NCBI GenBank assembly: GCA_025350045.1
Contig: JANXYM010000011.1
Location: 1 to 38,700 of the forward strand
Length of the DNA stretch: 38,700 nt
Direction of reading: 5' to 3'
Source of the DNA: Methanomicrobiales archaeon
Lineage (GTDB): Archaea > Halobacteriota > Methanomicrobia > Methanomicrobiales > Methanospirillaceae
This document shows positions 1 through 8,664 of the stretch, piece by piece. The notes beneath the pieces are model-generated. The model did not search any database and was not told where the DNA came from. It saw nothing but the letters and a program-made list of their open reading frames with translations. Each line of letters begins with the position of its first letter. Within the stretch, counting starts at the first letter, position 1. A program made the position numbers and the translations under genes.

Positions 1-813
1 ACCCCTCCCCCGCCTCCCCCCGAGCCCCCCAAGACCACGGACGAGGAACGCCGGCAGATCGAAGAAGCCCTGGCAGCGATGAAAAAACAGAAAGCCGATA
101 TGCTTGCAGCAGCCGCAGCGGCAAAAGAAAAGGCAGCTGCCGCTGCCGCAGCAGCACAGGCCCATGCCCAGGGGATTGATCTCCTGACCGGAAAGAAGAT
201 ACTGACTCCTGAACAGCTGAAACGCAAAGCGGAAATTCTGGCGGAGATGGCACTTAACCAGGCAGAATCGCAGCGCTGGACTGCTTATTCAAACACGCTC
301 GACACGGCGGTAACCGTCCTGACTGCCGTTGAAAAAAGTGCAGATATTGCCATAGATATCGGCTCCACGCTTTCCCCGGGTGCCGGGGGACGTATCAAGA
401 ATATCTATGCAGTAACAAAAACCGTCAGTAAAAATATGAGCCAGAGCTTTGCTGAAGGCAAGGGTCTGATGGAAGGGTTTAAAGGCGGGGTTGTCGAAGC
501 GGCAACGGACAAGGCGCTTGACCTGTTCGCCGGCCAGGTAACCGATAAGTTCAAGGGAAAGATTCCCGGCTTTGGGAAGTTTGATACGCATTCCAATGAT
601 CTGGGTGATTTGAGCTTAGGACAGATACGGGATCGCCTGAGCAAATCGGCAGTCCCCGATTCGGGAGACATTGTTCAGGATCTCCGCAATATCATGAAGA
701 ACTCGGATGCCCAGCGGGCATTGAGCAATTCGCTGAAGAATGCAACGCAGGGACAGGTCCAGGGCACTGTTCTCTGGGATCCGTTCAAGAAAGGAATTGG
801 AGTAACGAAATAA
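1..813 (+). CDS. 3' part of a proline-rich / helical protein (5' end outside window)
   Basis: The frame is open from the first base, so the gene starts upstream of the window. The first methionine, at base 79, is internal. The visible part opens with a proline-rich stretch (TPPPPPPEPPK). A charged Ala/Lys/Glu-rich helix follows that looks like a coiled coil (long alanine runs around bases 100-170), then a mixed helical domain of about 180 residues ending in WDPFKKGIGVTK. No membrane segment is seen in this part. The proline-linker-then-helical-tail layout matches the protein at 2125-4005, which also precedes a zinc-ribbon-tailed gene. I infer this is the first copy of a duplicated two-gene cassette, although the helical tails are not clearly alike in sequence. 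The stop is 17 bases before the next gene, so the two are probably cotranscribed. Function unknown. Confidence 0.8.
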   Translation, partial: TPPPPPPEPPKTTDEERRQIEEALAAMKKQKADMLAAAAAAKEKAAAAAAAAQAHAQGIDLLTGKKILTPEQLKRKAEILAEMALNQAESQRWTAYSNTLDTAVTVLTAVEKSADIAIDIGSTLSPGAGGRIKNIYAVTKTVSKNMSQSFAEGKGLMEGFKGGVVEAATDKALDLFAGQVTDKFKGKIPGFGKFDTHSNDLGDLSLGQIRDRLSKSAVPDSGDIVQDLRNIMKNSDAQRALSNSLKNATQGQVQGTVLWDPFKKGIGVTK

Positions 814-830
814 AACAGGGATGAAGAATA

Positions 831-1925
831 ATGACCGCGCAGATACAATTTACCGTCAAACCCGAGTTTCTTGGTATTCTGGGAACGCTTTCTCACAAAA
901 CTGTCAGTAGTATCTCTCCGTTCAATTACAAAACAGGAACAACGGACGGAAAAGCAGAGATTGGACAACTAATGGCACTGGAGGTATGCGATGCACAGGG
1001 AGCGATCAGGGCCGACAAGCTGGCAGCCGTTCAGGCACTTGCCACTGCTGAGGCGTTTACCCGGATTTACCTGACCACTCCCCAGGGAGTCATCGAATAC
1101 ATCGCCTATTTTGCTCCCGACGGAACGATAGCGGGAGTGACCAATGACAGCGGTATGCAGCTGGTCAGTTATCCTGCCACAAACGATGCCATGCTCGAAC
1201 TGGTCCGGCAGACCCTGGGATTCTCTCTCTATAAAAACGGGTCCTTTGATGCTCACCTGACCCGGGCAGAGACTCTTGTACTGGCAGCGATGATTGATCT
1301 CCAGCGAAAGGAGATGCTGCATAAATTTGCCGATGGCATGACTGCCGAACGTCTGGTTCATACCCCGCAGGCAATCTCCGGCATGCTGGCTGCTCCTCCG
1401 GGAAATTTCCAGTGGCTGTCCAGCGCATTTGTCGATCTCTTTACTCCGGAGCGTATTCCAAAAACGGATGCATTGAAAAGTATTCTTGAAGGCCTTGTTG
1501 CCAAAAAGTTTGCAGTCCGCGGGAACAACGGATATACCCTGTCCGATGACTGCGTCCTGCTCTCCCGCGGCCACCTGATGCCGTCAATGTACCTGACCCT
1601 GACTGCAGGAAAAGCCACCACGTCCGGCACAACCAATGCGGCTGGATTTTCCTGTATCATCAGCGGGATCCATGACCTGCTCTTTATCGATTACCAGGCC
1701 GACGCAGTCGAGCTGCAGACCGTTGCATCTGCAGAAATTCATGATTATGTCTCGGCATTTCTCACCAACCCTTCAGTGCTGGATGGACTTCTGGGACTGA
1801 CCGCACAAAAAGCATCAGCGCCTGCCGCCCCGGGAGTACCGGGCAAAAAATTCTGCCAACAGTGCGGGGAACTGTTAAAACCGGGGCTGAAATTCTGCAG
1901 CAGTTGCGGTGCAAAAGTTGTATAA
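831..1925 (+). CDS. Zinc-ribbon-tailed protein of unknown function (copy 1)
   Basis: A 364-residue soluble protein with no signal peptide or membrane helix. The last 25 residues form a zinc ribbon with two CxxC knuckles (FCQQCG and FCSSCG) spaced as in the small zinc ribbons of archaeal membrane and regulatory proteins. A segment around residues 215-250 (LKSILEGLVAKKFAVRGN...) has the look of a winged helix. The protein is a distant paralog of the product of 4006-5103. Both are about 365 residues long, both have a helical stretch followed by a GNGY / GNNGYxLS motif, a strand-rich block, and then a C-terminal zinc ribbon. The start ATG follows the upstream proline-rich gene by 17 bases. I do not recognise the main domain. 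An adaptor or assembly role for the neighbouring membrane protein is only a guess. Confidence 0.85.
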   Translation: MTAQIQFTVKPEFLGILGTLSHKTVSSISPFNYKTGTTDGKAEIGQLMALEVCDAQGAIRADKLAAVQALATAEAFTRIYLTTPQGVIEYIAYFAPDGTIAGVTNDSGMQLVSYPATNDAMLELVRQTLGFSLYKNGSFDAHLTRAETLVLAAMIDLQRKEMLHKFADGMTAERLVHTPQAISGMLAAPPGNFQWLSSAFVDLFTPERIPKTDALKSILEGLVAKKFAVRGNNGYTLSDDCVLLSRGHLMPSMYLTLTAGKATTSGTTNAAGFSCIISGIHDLLFIDYQADAVELQTVASAEIHDYVSAFLTNPSVLDGLLGLTAQKASAPAAPGVPGKKFCQQCGELLKPGLKFCSSCGAKVV

Positions 1926-2124
1926 CCCTCGGGTAATCCGGTGAAATAACCCATCAACGGGATTTCCGGCTCTCCTTTTTCTCCCCTCTTTTTTATTCCT
2001 GCCCTTCCATTGTACACCTTTTATGAACAATTCAGCACTCTCAAATATGTTCACAATGAATAAAACAGAATAGTAATATTTTTCCTCTTTGCGGGAAACA
2101 AAAAAAAGTACGGAATGTTTTACC

Positions 2125-4005
2125 ATGGATTTTAACGAGGCTGAACAGAGACGGGTACTATTCTTAACCCGGTTACGATCGGGCCAGCTCACTCCGGTCC
2201 AGTTTGCCAAGGCCCTGACCAGCCTGCAAGTGACGGATGGCCGGGGAACGATCTGGCAGCCCAACCCTTCCGGGGAAGGCTGGATATTCTGGACCGGTTC
2301 CGTGTGGCAGCCGGGGACGCTCCCCGCGATCTCCGGACCGGGCACAGCAGCAGGAACCAGTGGCCAGAAATCAGCCAAGGATTTCAACGAGTTCAAATCT
2401 TCTCTGATGACCGTGGATGAGTTCAAGAAGATGTCCAAGGATGTCCCGCTTGCAAAGCGGCCGCAGAAATGGTGGGATCTCCTCTCCATCCTTGGCGGGG
2501 TTGTTGCTGCTATCATCTGGTTCCTCTACGGGGGAATCCGGAGTGGGCGTGAAGGATTTGACCTCATCACCCCGCTCCTTATGATTGCAATTCCGGTCAT
2601 CCTCGTATGGTTCAGGGCAGATATCGATCAGATCCTCCTTCCCCTCCAGCCACCCCGGAAAAAGATCCCGCGGCTTATTCTTATCGGGCTGGGTATCGCT
2701 GTCCCCTTTGTTACCGCCTGGATCCTCTATAATCTTGTGCATATCAGCCAGTACCCCCTGATGCAGGCAAATCTGGTAATCGGGGTTATGGCTTCCTATG
2801 CACTGGTTCGCGATCCCGTGCCGGCAAAGGGAAACTCCCCCCGGAATTCAGGACCCCTTTCACCGTCATCGGTCGGCATTATTTTCTTTGTCATGCTGGC
2901 ATCGCTGCTGGCCATCCCGGTCATGGCCGATGACTGTTCCCGGGATGTCCTGAATGCCCAGGACTGCCTCCGGACCAACGGGTTTGCAGAGACCATGGCC
3001 GGTGCAACGGCTGCCGGTCTTGGTGTTCTCGTAAATGGCCCGATTATCCTTGGCGGGATTCTTTCCGGTGGATCCGGCGCTGCCGGTGGTGCCGGAGGAG
3101 CAGGGAGCGGTGCCGGATCTGGTGGATCTTCCGGTGGATCAGGCAAAATGTACGGTACCGGGACAAAGGGTGATCCGTTCCGCGATGGCAATACATTGGG
3201 AGAAGTCGGCCCGGACGGGAAGTTTGTCCCCTATGCTGAAAATGCCAACCTGCCCCCGAGAGTCTATGGCGACGGGACCTCGTCGACTCCCTACTCGAAT
3301 TCACAACAGCCCGTGTACGATCCTTCACCTACTCCCCCGGATGTACCGCCTCAGCCGCCGGAAGCCCCGGTTCCGCCACCTGAACCTCCGGTTCCACCAG
3401 TACCCCCAGTGCCTCCGGTACCTCCGGTTCCACCAGTACCCCCAGTGCCTCCGGTTCCACCAGTACCCCCAGTGCCTCCGGTTCCACCAGTACCCCCAGT
3501 GCCTCCGGTACCTCCGGTTCAACCGGTACCCCCCGTGCCTCCAGGCCTCACTCCCTTTGAGCGGCAGTGGTGGATGGACAAGCGTGACCGTATTGACGAT
3601 GCTCTGGGAGCATTAAGAGCCCAGCGGCAGCACAAGAAATGGCTGGAAAATACCGGGGTACCAAACGCACTGAAAGTGAGGACCGCCCAATGGCTGCGTG
3701 CAGCATTCAAAGGGGGAAAAGACTCGGTTGAAGCCATCACGGATCCCAAGGGCAAACTATGGGATGGTACGAAAAAGAAACTGGGCATTGAGACCCCGCT
3801 TGACAAAGCCAAGGATAAAATATTCGGCAAAGATGTTGAGATGAACGAGGTTATCAAGGATTTCAAGGAAGCCGATGAAAAATACCGTTCATTAAAAAGC
3901 GAACTCGATAGTATGCCAAGTGAAGAAGACATGGCGCAGACTTTCCGCGATCTCCTTCACCAGGCTGCCGAGGCCAACGGTAAGCTTCAGGCAGGAGGAA
4001 AATAA
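2125..4005 (+). CDS. Multi-pass membrane protein with glycine-rich, VPP-repeat and helical tail regions
   Basis: The ATG at 2125 is preferred over an upstream TTG at 2089, because it begins a conserved-looking N-terminal module and gives 626 residues. Residues 1-70 resemble a module common in bacterial and archaeal envelope proteins (LRSGQLTPVQF, then DGRGTIWQPNP, then GWIFWTGSVWQPG), seen here as paired aromatic/Gly motifs. About five or six hydrophobic segments follow (roughly residues 117-140, 146-165, 184-207, 213-230, 248-268 and 288-312). After VMADDC there are two cysteines, then a Gly/Ser-rich stretch (310-345), a VPP-repeat linker (about 397-475) and a charged helical tail (476-626). 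The next gene begins directly after this stop, which implies translational coupling. It could be a surface-anchored scaffold, but the function is unknown. Confidence 0.85.
   Translation: MDFNEAEQRRVLFLTRLRSGQLTPVQFAKALTSLQVTDGRGTIWQPNPSGEGWIFWTGSVWQPGTLPAISGPGTAAGTSGQKSAKDFNEFKSSLMTVDEFKKMSKDVPLAKRPQKWWDLLSILGGVVAAIIWFLYGGIRSGREGFDLITPLLMIAIPVILVWFRADIDQILLPLQPPRKKIPRLILIGLGIAVPFVTAWILYNLVHISQYPLMQANLVIGVMASYALVRDPVPAKGNSPRNSGPLSPSSVGIIFFVMLASLLAIPVMADDCSRDVLNAQDCLRTNGFAETMAGATAAGLGVLVNGPIILGGILSGGSGAAGGAGGAGSGAGSGGSSGGSGKMYGTGTKGDPFRDGNTLGEVGPDGKFVPYAENANLPPRVYGDGTSSTPYSNSQQPVYDPSPTPPDVPPQPPEAPVPPPEPPVPPVPPVPPVPPVPPVPPVPPVPPVPPVPPVPPVPPVPPVPPVQPVPPVPPGLTPFERQWWMDKRDRIDDALGALRAQRQHKKWLENTGVPNALKVRTAQWLRAAFKGGKDSVEAITDPKGKLWDGTKKKLGIETPLDKAKDKIFGKDVEMNEVIKDFKEADEKYRSLKSELDSMPSEEDMAQTFRDLLHQAAEANGKLQAGGK
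3391..3543 (+). repeat. 27-bp in-frame tandem repeat encoding VPP triplets
   Basis: Four identical 27-bp units occupy 3391-3417, 3427-3453, 3454-3480 and 3481-3507. Units 1 and 2 are separated by a 9-bp spacer that encodes VPP. After unit 4 comes another 9-bp spacer and a degenerate fifth unit at 3517-3543. All units keep the reading frame and encode VPPVPPVPP. The near-perfect nucleotide identity, with no synonymous drift, indicates recent slippage or recombination, so the linker length is probably variable between strains. Confidence 0.95.
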
Positions 4006-5103
4006 ATGGCAGGATTTGGTTTGAAAAGCGAATATATACCCCAGCTTGGCATTCTCTGGCCGGGGACAAGGACCCCACTCACACCCCTCCTTCCGCCCGG
4101 AAACCCGCAGGAACAGGATCAAATACGAACCGTGCTTGGTCCTGCCGGACTGCTTGACAGCACCGGAACAATCGGATCCCCCTGCCATACGGCGATGAAA
4201 GTTCTCGCTGCCCCGTCACGGCTGATCACCGCGGATTTCATGCGACCCGATTATTTTCATATGGTCACGAGATATTTCTCAAAGGACGTTGAAAATACCT
4301 TTACCCATATCGTAGATGAGAGCGGGTACGGACAGGGTTTCACCATACTTACTCTGCAGGATCTCATTGCAGTATGTGATCTCGAAGATCCGGTAAGCAA
4401 CATGGCTGCTGTACCGGTTGATCTGGCACTCGAAGAAACAGAAGCACAGCTCCTTGCTGCACTCCTTGACAGCGAAAGGATCTCAGCACGCAATGCCATT
4501 GCAGGTTCAGCGGACCCGGGCAATCTGTCCATCTTCCCTGCGGTCCAGACCCCGTCAAGCGCTGCGGCTTGTTTCTCAACCGCTACTGAACAACCGGGGG
4601 ATTATGTGTTTCTCGGGCTCCTGAACAGCGGTCACGATATCGGGAAGACGAGTAGTACCGTACCCGGTGAGAAGGATTTTTTGGCTCTTATCAATAATGG
4701 GCTTATCAGGCAATCGGGTAACGGGTATGAACTTTCGGAATCACTGCTTTTCATGGCGAGGAGGACTGTATTTATCGATATGGCTGTCACAATCAGCATC
4801 AGATATATTGATACTACTGGCTCCATTCACGCTGAATCGGCGCAATGTATTCGTGCTGATGGCACATTGCTATGGTTTATCAGGCCCCCACAGGCACCGG
4901 GCACGATTCTCCTGAAATACGTACCCTCCAGCCGGTTCGGGGAGATCCTGCAATCCCTGTTCGGGGACGAATCGTATTCATTGTCAGGAATGATCGTTCC
5001 GGCTGCCGAAACGAAACCAAAAACCCGGTTCTGCCCCCAATGTGGTGCAGAGCATCGCGCCGAAGCAATTTTCTGCAATCAATGCGGATACAGATTTACC
5101 TGA
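4006..5103 (+). CDS. Zinc-ribbon-tailed protein of unknown function (copy 2)
   Basis: A 365-residue protein whose ATG immediately follows the TAA of the membrane protein gene, so the two are almost certainly coexpressed. The C-terminus is a zinc ribbon (FCPQCG ... FCNQCG). Comparison with the product of 831-1925 shows the same length and the same order of elements. A helical block (LEETEAQLLAALLDSERISA) corresponds to LTRAETLVLAAMIDLQRKEM of copy 1. A winged-helix-like piece ending GNGYELSES corresponds to NNGYTLSDD. Both then have a strand-rich part and the ribbon. Sequence identity is low, so the duplication is old. No membrane segment or export signal is visible, so the protein is probably cytoplasmic. 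Function unknown. Confidence 0.85.
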   Translation: MAGFGLKSEYIPQLGILWPGTRTPLTPLLPPGNPQEQDQIRTVLGPAGLLDSTGTIGSPCHTAMKVLAAPSRLITADFMRPDYFHMVTRYFSKDVENTFTHIVDESGYGQGFTILTLQDLIAVCDLEDPVSNMAAVPVDLALEETEAQLLAALLDSERISARNAIAGSADPGNLSIFPAVQTPSSAAACFSTATEQPGDYVFLGLLNSGHDIGKTSSTVPGEKDFLALINNGLIRQSGNGYELSESLLFMARRTVFIDMAVTISIRYIDTTGSIHAESAQCIRADGTLLWFIRPPQAPGTILLKYVPSSRFGEILQSLFGDESYSLSGMIVPAAETKPKTRFCPQCGAEHRAEAIFCNQCGYRFT

Positions 5104-5115
5104 TTGAGGCTAGTC

Positions 5116-6054
5116 ATGGTCAACACTTCATCATCTGATATGGGAAACAGAACCTGCCCAAAGTGCGGTAGTCCGCTTACCCCGGGCCTGAAGTTCTGTG
5201 AATCGTGTGGAGCCAAAGTTGAGCAACCCGCTGTCTGCGTACAGTGCAGCGCCCCGCTTCTCCCGAATGCAAAGTTCTGTGAAACCTGCGGAAAACCCGT
5301 AGCAAGAGCGGCCACCCCGGCTTCTGCTGTACCTCCCGCCCCGGCTCCGGAAGTGATCAAAACACCTCCTGCGGCTGAACCCCCGGCAGCCGCGCCTGCA
5401 CCCGCAGAAGTAAAAAAGCCGGCACCGAAGCCCGGACCGGCAGCTGCCCCCGGCGGGAAAGTTCCTGAATTAAAAATACCGGAGAAACCCAAGGTACCGG
5501 TACAAAAACCCCCGGGGAAAGCACCCGCATCCCGCACCCAGACCCTGGTGATCGCCGGCGTCGTGGGACTCGTTATTGTCGCAGCCCTTGCGTACTTTGT
5601 GCTCCTGCCCATGCTCTCCTCCGGATCAGGAACCCCCGCAGCAGGGAACAGTGCTCCCGTATTTGGGGCCAGTCCCACCCCGACCGTTTCATCAGCAACG
5701 GGCACCCCGGCCACGGATGCCTCATCCGTATCGTTTGTTACGGAACCCACCCGGGTGCCTCCGGCAACCCTTCTCGTTAATTACGAGGCTGCACGCGACC
5801 CGATCACCGGCCTGGTAACCGTGACGTTCAGGGGAGGTACCGGCCAGTATGGTGTTTCTGATGTAGCGATCCGGCTTACGCGATCCGATGGCCAGGTGCA
5901 GACCCAGACCTTCAAGCCTAAGGAGATTGGGAGTTCTACTACTCTGCCGGGAACCCTGATGACCGACCGCATTGAAGTTGTCGCAAATTATTACAACGGG
6001 GAAAAATACCGGATCATCGACCAGCTGTTCGAATATAAGAAGAAAAATTTCTGA
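5116..6054 (+). CDS. Double-zinc-ribbon, single-pass membrane protein
   Basis: The start at ATG 5116 is preferred over TTG 5104, because a GAGG Shine-Dalgarno-like site (5106-5109) sits six bases upstream of it. The product has 312 residues. The N-terminus holds two consecutive zinc ribbons (CPKCG/CESCG, then CVQCS/CETCG), followed by a Pro/Ala/Lys-rich linker of about 70 residues. A single hydrophobic helix lies near residues 142-168 (TLVIAGVVGLVIVAALAYFV). A Thr/Ser-rich spacer and a strand-rich domain of about 100 residues, presumably outside the cell, complete it. Zinc ribbons inside and a sensor-like domain outside is a common archaeal membrane architecture. It is the last gene of the 1-6054 run and shares the ribbon type with the two preceding soluble proteins, so a common partner is plausible. 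Confidence 0.85.
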   Translation: MVNTSSSDMGNRTCPKCGSPLTPGLKFCESCGAKVEQPAVCVQCSAPLLPNAKFCETCGKPVARAATPASAVPPAPAPEVIKTPPAAEPPAAAPAPAEVKKPAPKPGPAAAPGGKVPELKIPEKPKVPVQKPPGKAPASRTQTLVIAGVVGLVIVAALAYFVLLPMLSSGSGTPAAGNSAPVFGASPTPTVSSATGTPATDASSVSFVTEPTRVPPATLLVNYEAARDPITGLVTVTFRGGTGQYGVSDVAIRLTRSDGQVQTQTFKPKEIGSSTTLPGTLMTDRIEVVANYYNGEKYRIIDQLFEYKKKNF

Positions 6055-6055
6055 T

Positions 6056-6067
6056 TCTTTTTTTAAA
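6056..6067 (+). terminator. Oligo-T terminator after the zinc-ribbon run
   Basis: A run of seven T (6058-6064) lies directly after the stop codon at 6052-6054. Archaeal RNA polymerase terminates at such U-tracts without needing a hairpin. The position fits the end of the 1-6054 gene run. Confidence 0.5.
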
Positions 6068-6372
6068 GATAAGTTCCGGGCGGGATACCCGGGATGGCTT
6101 ACCGGTGTCTTGCATGCTTAACGCATGTATTGGGTGGATTTCAACGAGGGGCTGCTGTACTCAAACCTCCTGATACCATGAACCTGCCCCCCTTCTGATG
6201 TCCCGGGAACTGTTTTCTTAGCGGCATGACCGGGAAAAAACGCCCTGCCCGGTGAGACCGCTGATGAGAAGGACCGGTTACTCTGGCCGGAAGAAAATCT
6301 CAAAACCGTATTTTGGCAACCCGTTCCAGCCGTGTCAAACAATGAAAATACAACCCCGATCTGATCACTTCT
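6068..6372. other. Gene-free interval between convergent genes
   Basis: About 300 bases between the zinc-ribbon gene and the 3' end of the minus-strand protease gene. The short minus-strand frame here has no recognisable composition, start context or motif. I see no RNA gene and no strong promoter. Confidence 0.5.
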
Positions 6373-7506
6373 TCAGATCTGCTTGAGTTCCGCAACCTTG
6401 AGAATATCTGTCCGGGTCACAATCCCGAGAATCTTCCCGTCCACCACGACCGGTATCCTGCCGAAATCCTGTGCTGACATGATCCGGAGTGCATCGATCA
6501 CCGGCGCTTCCGGGGGGAGCGTGATTAAGTCCCGGGTCATGATATCGCGCACCTGCATGGCCTCGCGGTCAATGGATGACATCCGGTTCACATCTGCAAG
6601 GGTGACCATGCCAACCAGGGTGTCCCGCTCGACGACCGGAAACCCGAGATGCTTGCTGGAATACATCATGCCAATGACCGTGCTCAACGGCATGGTCGGC
6701 GGAACGGTGATGACCGGTTTGCTCATCATCTCTCCCACGGTCACATTCTGCAGCAGCTGGCTGTACTTCACCGCTGTTGACTCTGTGTTTGCACCGATGT
6801 AGATGAAGAGCGCAATCAGGATAAGGAACGGCGAGAAGGTAAAGAGCCCGATGATGCCAAAGATGATCGCAAAACCTTTCCCGATATCAGCGGCAATTTT
6901 TGTAGCCCTGTGGAGTGGCATCCTCGTTGCCAGCCAGGCCCGGAGCACCCTGCCGCCATCCATGGGAAATGCCGGTATGAGATTGAAGAGGCACAGGATG
7001 ATATTGAGCATGCCGAGATATCCCCAGACAAAGATCCATGCCCCCTGCTGGCCCGGGTCAGCGGTTACCGATGGCGCAGCATACACGAGCCCGCAGCATA
7101 CGAGCCCGAGAACGAGACTCGCAAGCGGCCCTACAAAGGCCATAGGAAGTTCAACTTTGGGATCCGGAGTCCCCTCTTCCATCTCTGCGATACCCCCGAA
7201 GATCATCAGCGTGATGCTGTTGATCCTGATCCCCTTACGCGACGCTACGATTGAGTGGGCAAGCTCGTGGACGAGGACCCCGGCAAAGAGCCCGAGAGCG
7301 ACAACAACTCCCAGGATCCATGGCATGTACCCGCTGGCGATGAATGACGTATCGATCGGTACTGCAAAGATATTCGTAAGCACTCCTGCCGTGAGCAGGA
7401 TCTCGCTGCCGATGATCCAGGCAAAGAGCGGTATAACTAACAGGAATGTATAATGAATCAGGATCGGAATCCCGAATAAGCGTCCAATTCTGAATGATCC
7501 GTCCAT
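6373..7506 (-). CDS. Site-2 protease family zinc metalloprotease with CBS pair
   Basis: A 377-residue intramembrane metalloprotease of the S2P / SpoIVFB type. The zinc-binding motif HELAH lies at residues 80-84 inside a transmembrane helix. The third ligand region, NLIPAFPMDGGRVLRAWLA, has the aspartate at residue 183. About six hydrophobic helices cover residues 12-245. The C-terminal 120 residues are two CBS domains (VGEMMSKPVITVPP... and VRDIMTRDLITLPP...), which bind adenosyl ligands in other proteins and probably gate activity. This fusion is a standard form (M50 family with CBS). It cleaves transmembrane substrates within the bilayer; the substrate here is unknown. The gene is divergent from the PRC-barrel gene, with only 50 bases between the starts, so the two share a promoter region. 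Confidence 0.95.
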   Translation of the reverse strand: MDGSFRIGRLFGIPILIHYTFLLVIPLFAWIIGSEILLTAGVLTNIFAVPIDTSFIASGYMPWILGVVVALGLFAGVLVHELAHSIVASRKGIRINSITLMIFGGIAEMEEGTPDPKVELPMAFVGPLASLVLGLVCCGLVYAAPSVTADPGQQGAWIFVWGYLGMLNIILCLFNLIPAFPMDGGRVLRAWLATRMPLHRATKIAADIGKGFAIIFGIIGLFTFSPFLILIALFIYIGANTESTAVKYSQLLQNVTVGEMMSKPVITVPPTMPLSTVIGMMYSSKHLGFPVVERDTLVGMVTLADVNRMSSIDREAMQVRDIMTRDLITLPPEAPVIDALRIMSAQDFGRIPVVVDGKILGIVTRTDILKVAELKQI

Positions 7507-7556
7507 CTGAAAGGATTATCTTTTTAACTCTTAAGTATATACTCTCTCTGATAACG
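7507..7556. promoter_or_regulatory. Shared divergent promoter interval
   Basis: This 50-bp gap separates the divergent protease and PRC-barrel genes. It is AT-rich, with a T-rich stretch at 7520-7528 and a TATA-like tract (TTAAGTATATA, 7531-7541). The TATA position relative to the plus-strand ATG would imply a very short or absent leader. The exact elements are uncertain. Confidence 0.35.
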
Positions 7557-7823
7557 ATGGAAACCCAGATTACCGATTTGTTCGGACTCCAGATCTATAC
7601 CGATAAGGGTATGTTTGTCGGCGAAGTCGAGGATGTTGTCATCGATGTGGACAACAAGAAGATGGAAGGTCTCGTGGTCGGCAAAGTCAACGACCAGCTC
7701 TTTGAGCTCAAGAACTTCAAGGGACTCAAGATCCCGTACCGTATCATCAGCGCTATCGATGATATCGTCCTGATCCGCCACCTGCCCGGCGCATTTGCCG
7801 GCTCCGGTAGCGGGGACGAGTAA
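7557..7823 (+). CDS. PRC-barrel domain protein
   Basis: The start is placed at ATG 7557 (METQITDLFGLQIYTDKG). The in-frame ATG at 7494 would overlap the divergent protease gene and add a tail foreign to the family. The 88-residue product is a single PRC-barrel domain: a first strand GLQIYTDKGMFVGEVEDVV, then EGLVVGKV, then IPYRIISAIDDIVLI. It resembles the small archaeal stand-alone PRC-barrel proteins, which are related to the RNA-binding barrel of the ribosome maturation factor RimM and to photosynthetic reaction-centre subunit H. Archaeal members have been linked to RNA metabolism and cell division (CdpB family). Which role applies here cannot be told from the sequence. The protein is short, acidic at the C-terminus (SGSGDE) and has no membrane segment. 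Confidence 0.9.
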   Translation: METQITDLFGLQIYTDKGMFVGEVEDVVIDVDNKKMEGLVVGKVNDQLFELKNFKGLKIPYRIISAIDDIVLIRHLPGAFAGSGSGDE

Positions 7824-7889
7824 CGAACGGATAAAAACTGCGGTACAACCCGCATATCACATTTTCTCTTAATCCCGCAGGCTCTCTTT

Positions 7890-8621
7890 ATGGAAAACCG
7901 GGAACTCTTTTCCAATCTTACCACCATTCCCCCGATTTTCGTCCGGCTTGACGGGCGGGCATTTCACCGGCTGACAGAAACCCTCGGTCTTGAAAAACCG
8001 TTCGATGATTTCTTCAATACTTCGATGTGCATGGTCTGTTCATCCCTGCTGGCGGAGAGCGGCCTGAATCCCGATTTTGCGTTTACGTTCTCCGATGAGA
8101 TCAGCCTGTATTTCACCCAGCTGCCGTTCAGCGGGAGGGTGGAGAAGATCGATTCCGTGGCGGCATCGTTTGCTGCAAGCTCGCTCACCCTTGCCCTGGG
8201 GGGCACCTCGCTGCTCTCCTTTGATGCCCGGGTGATCCCGGCAACCCCGGCCTTTGCCATGGAGTACCTGGCAAACCGGCAGAACGAGGCGTGGCGCAAC
8301 CATATCAACGGCTACTGCCAGCAGGTGTTGATCGAAGAAGGGATGAACGGGAAGAAAGCCGCCGAGCATCTCAAGGGCCTGCCCTCAAAAGCACTCCACG
8401 ATATGATGCACGTGCGGGGCTTCAATCTCGCCATGACACCGGCATGGCAGCGCCGGGGTGTACTGGTGTTCAAGAAGCTCACCGAGAAAGAGGGGTACAA
8501 TCCTATCACTCATGAGACCGTTGTGGCGGAGCGGAGTGCCGTTACGGTCGAGAAGGATCTCCCGCTGTTTACGAGTGATGAAGGGAAAGAGTTCCTGAGG
8601 CAGCTGGTGTGCGGGTTGTGA
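7890..8621 (+). CDS. tRNA(His) guanylyltransferase / Thg1-like 3'-5' polymerase
   Basis: A 243-residue member of the Thg1 superfamily, which adds nucleotides in the reverse (3'-to-5') direction. Eukaryotic Thg1 adds G-1 to tRNA-His. Archaeal and bacterial Thg1-like enzymes also repair 5'-truncated tRNAs in a template-dependent way. The metal-binding residues are visible: VRLDGRAFHRL with Asp21, and FTFSDEISLYF with Asp69-Glu70. The HIN motif (NHINGYCQQVL) and the conserved RGxxL / KKL region near the C-terminus are also present. The length is normal for the family. The ATG at 7890 fits the family N-terminus (FVRLDGR about 18 residues in). It follows the PRC-barrel gene by 66 bases on the same strand, so cotranscription is possible. 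Whether it is a true G-1 adder or a repair enzyme is not decidable here. Confidence 0.93.
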   Translation: MENRELFSNLTTIPPIFVRLDGRAFHRLTETLGLEKPFDDFFNTSMCMVCSSLLAESGLNPDFAFTFSDEISLYFTQLPFSGRVEKIDSVAASFAASSLTLALGGTSLLSFDARVIPATPAFAMEYLANRQNEAWRNHINGYCQQVLIEEGMNGKKAAEHLKGLPSKALHDMMHVRGFNLAMTPAWQRRGVLVFKKLTEKEGYNPITHETVVAERSAVTVEKDLPLFTSDEGKEFLRQLVCGL

Positions 8622-8642
8622 GGGATAATCTTGTGCGGTAAT

Positions 8643-8664
8643 TCTTTTTTTAACTTCTTTTTAG
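8643..8664 (+). terminator. Double oligo-T terminator after the Thg1 gene
   Basis: Two closely spaced T-runs (8645-8651 and around 8658-8662) follow the stop codon by about 25 bases, the expected form of an archaeal terminator. Confidence 0.5.

Noticed and set aside
6118-6342. Possible 74-residue minus-strand gene
   Set aside because: No motif, membrane segment or start signal; composition fits non-coding DNA between convergent genes.
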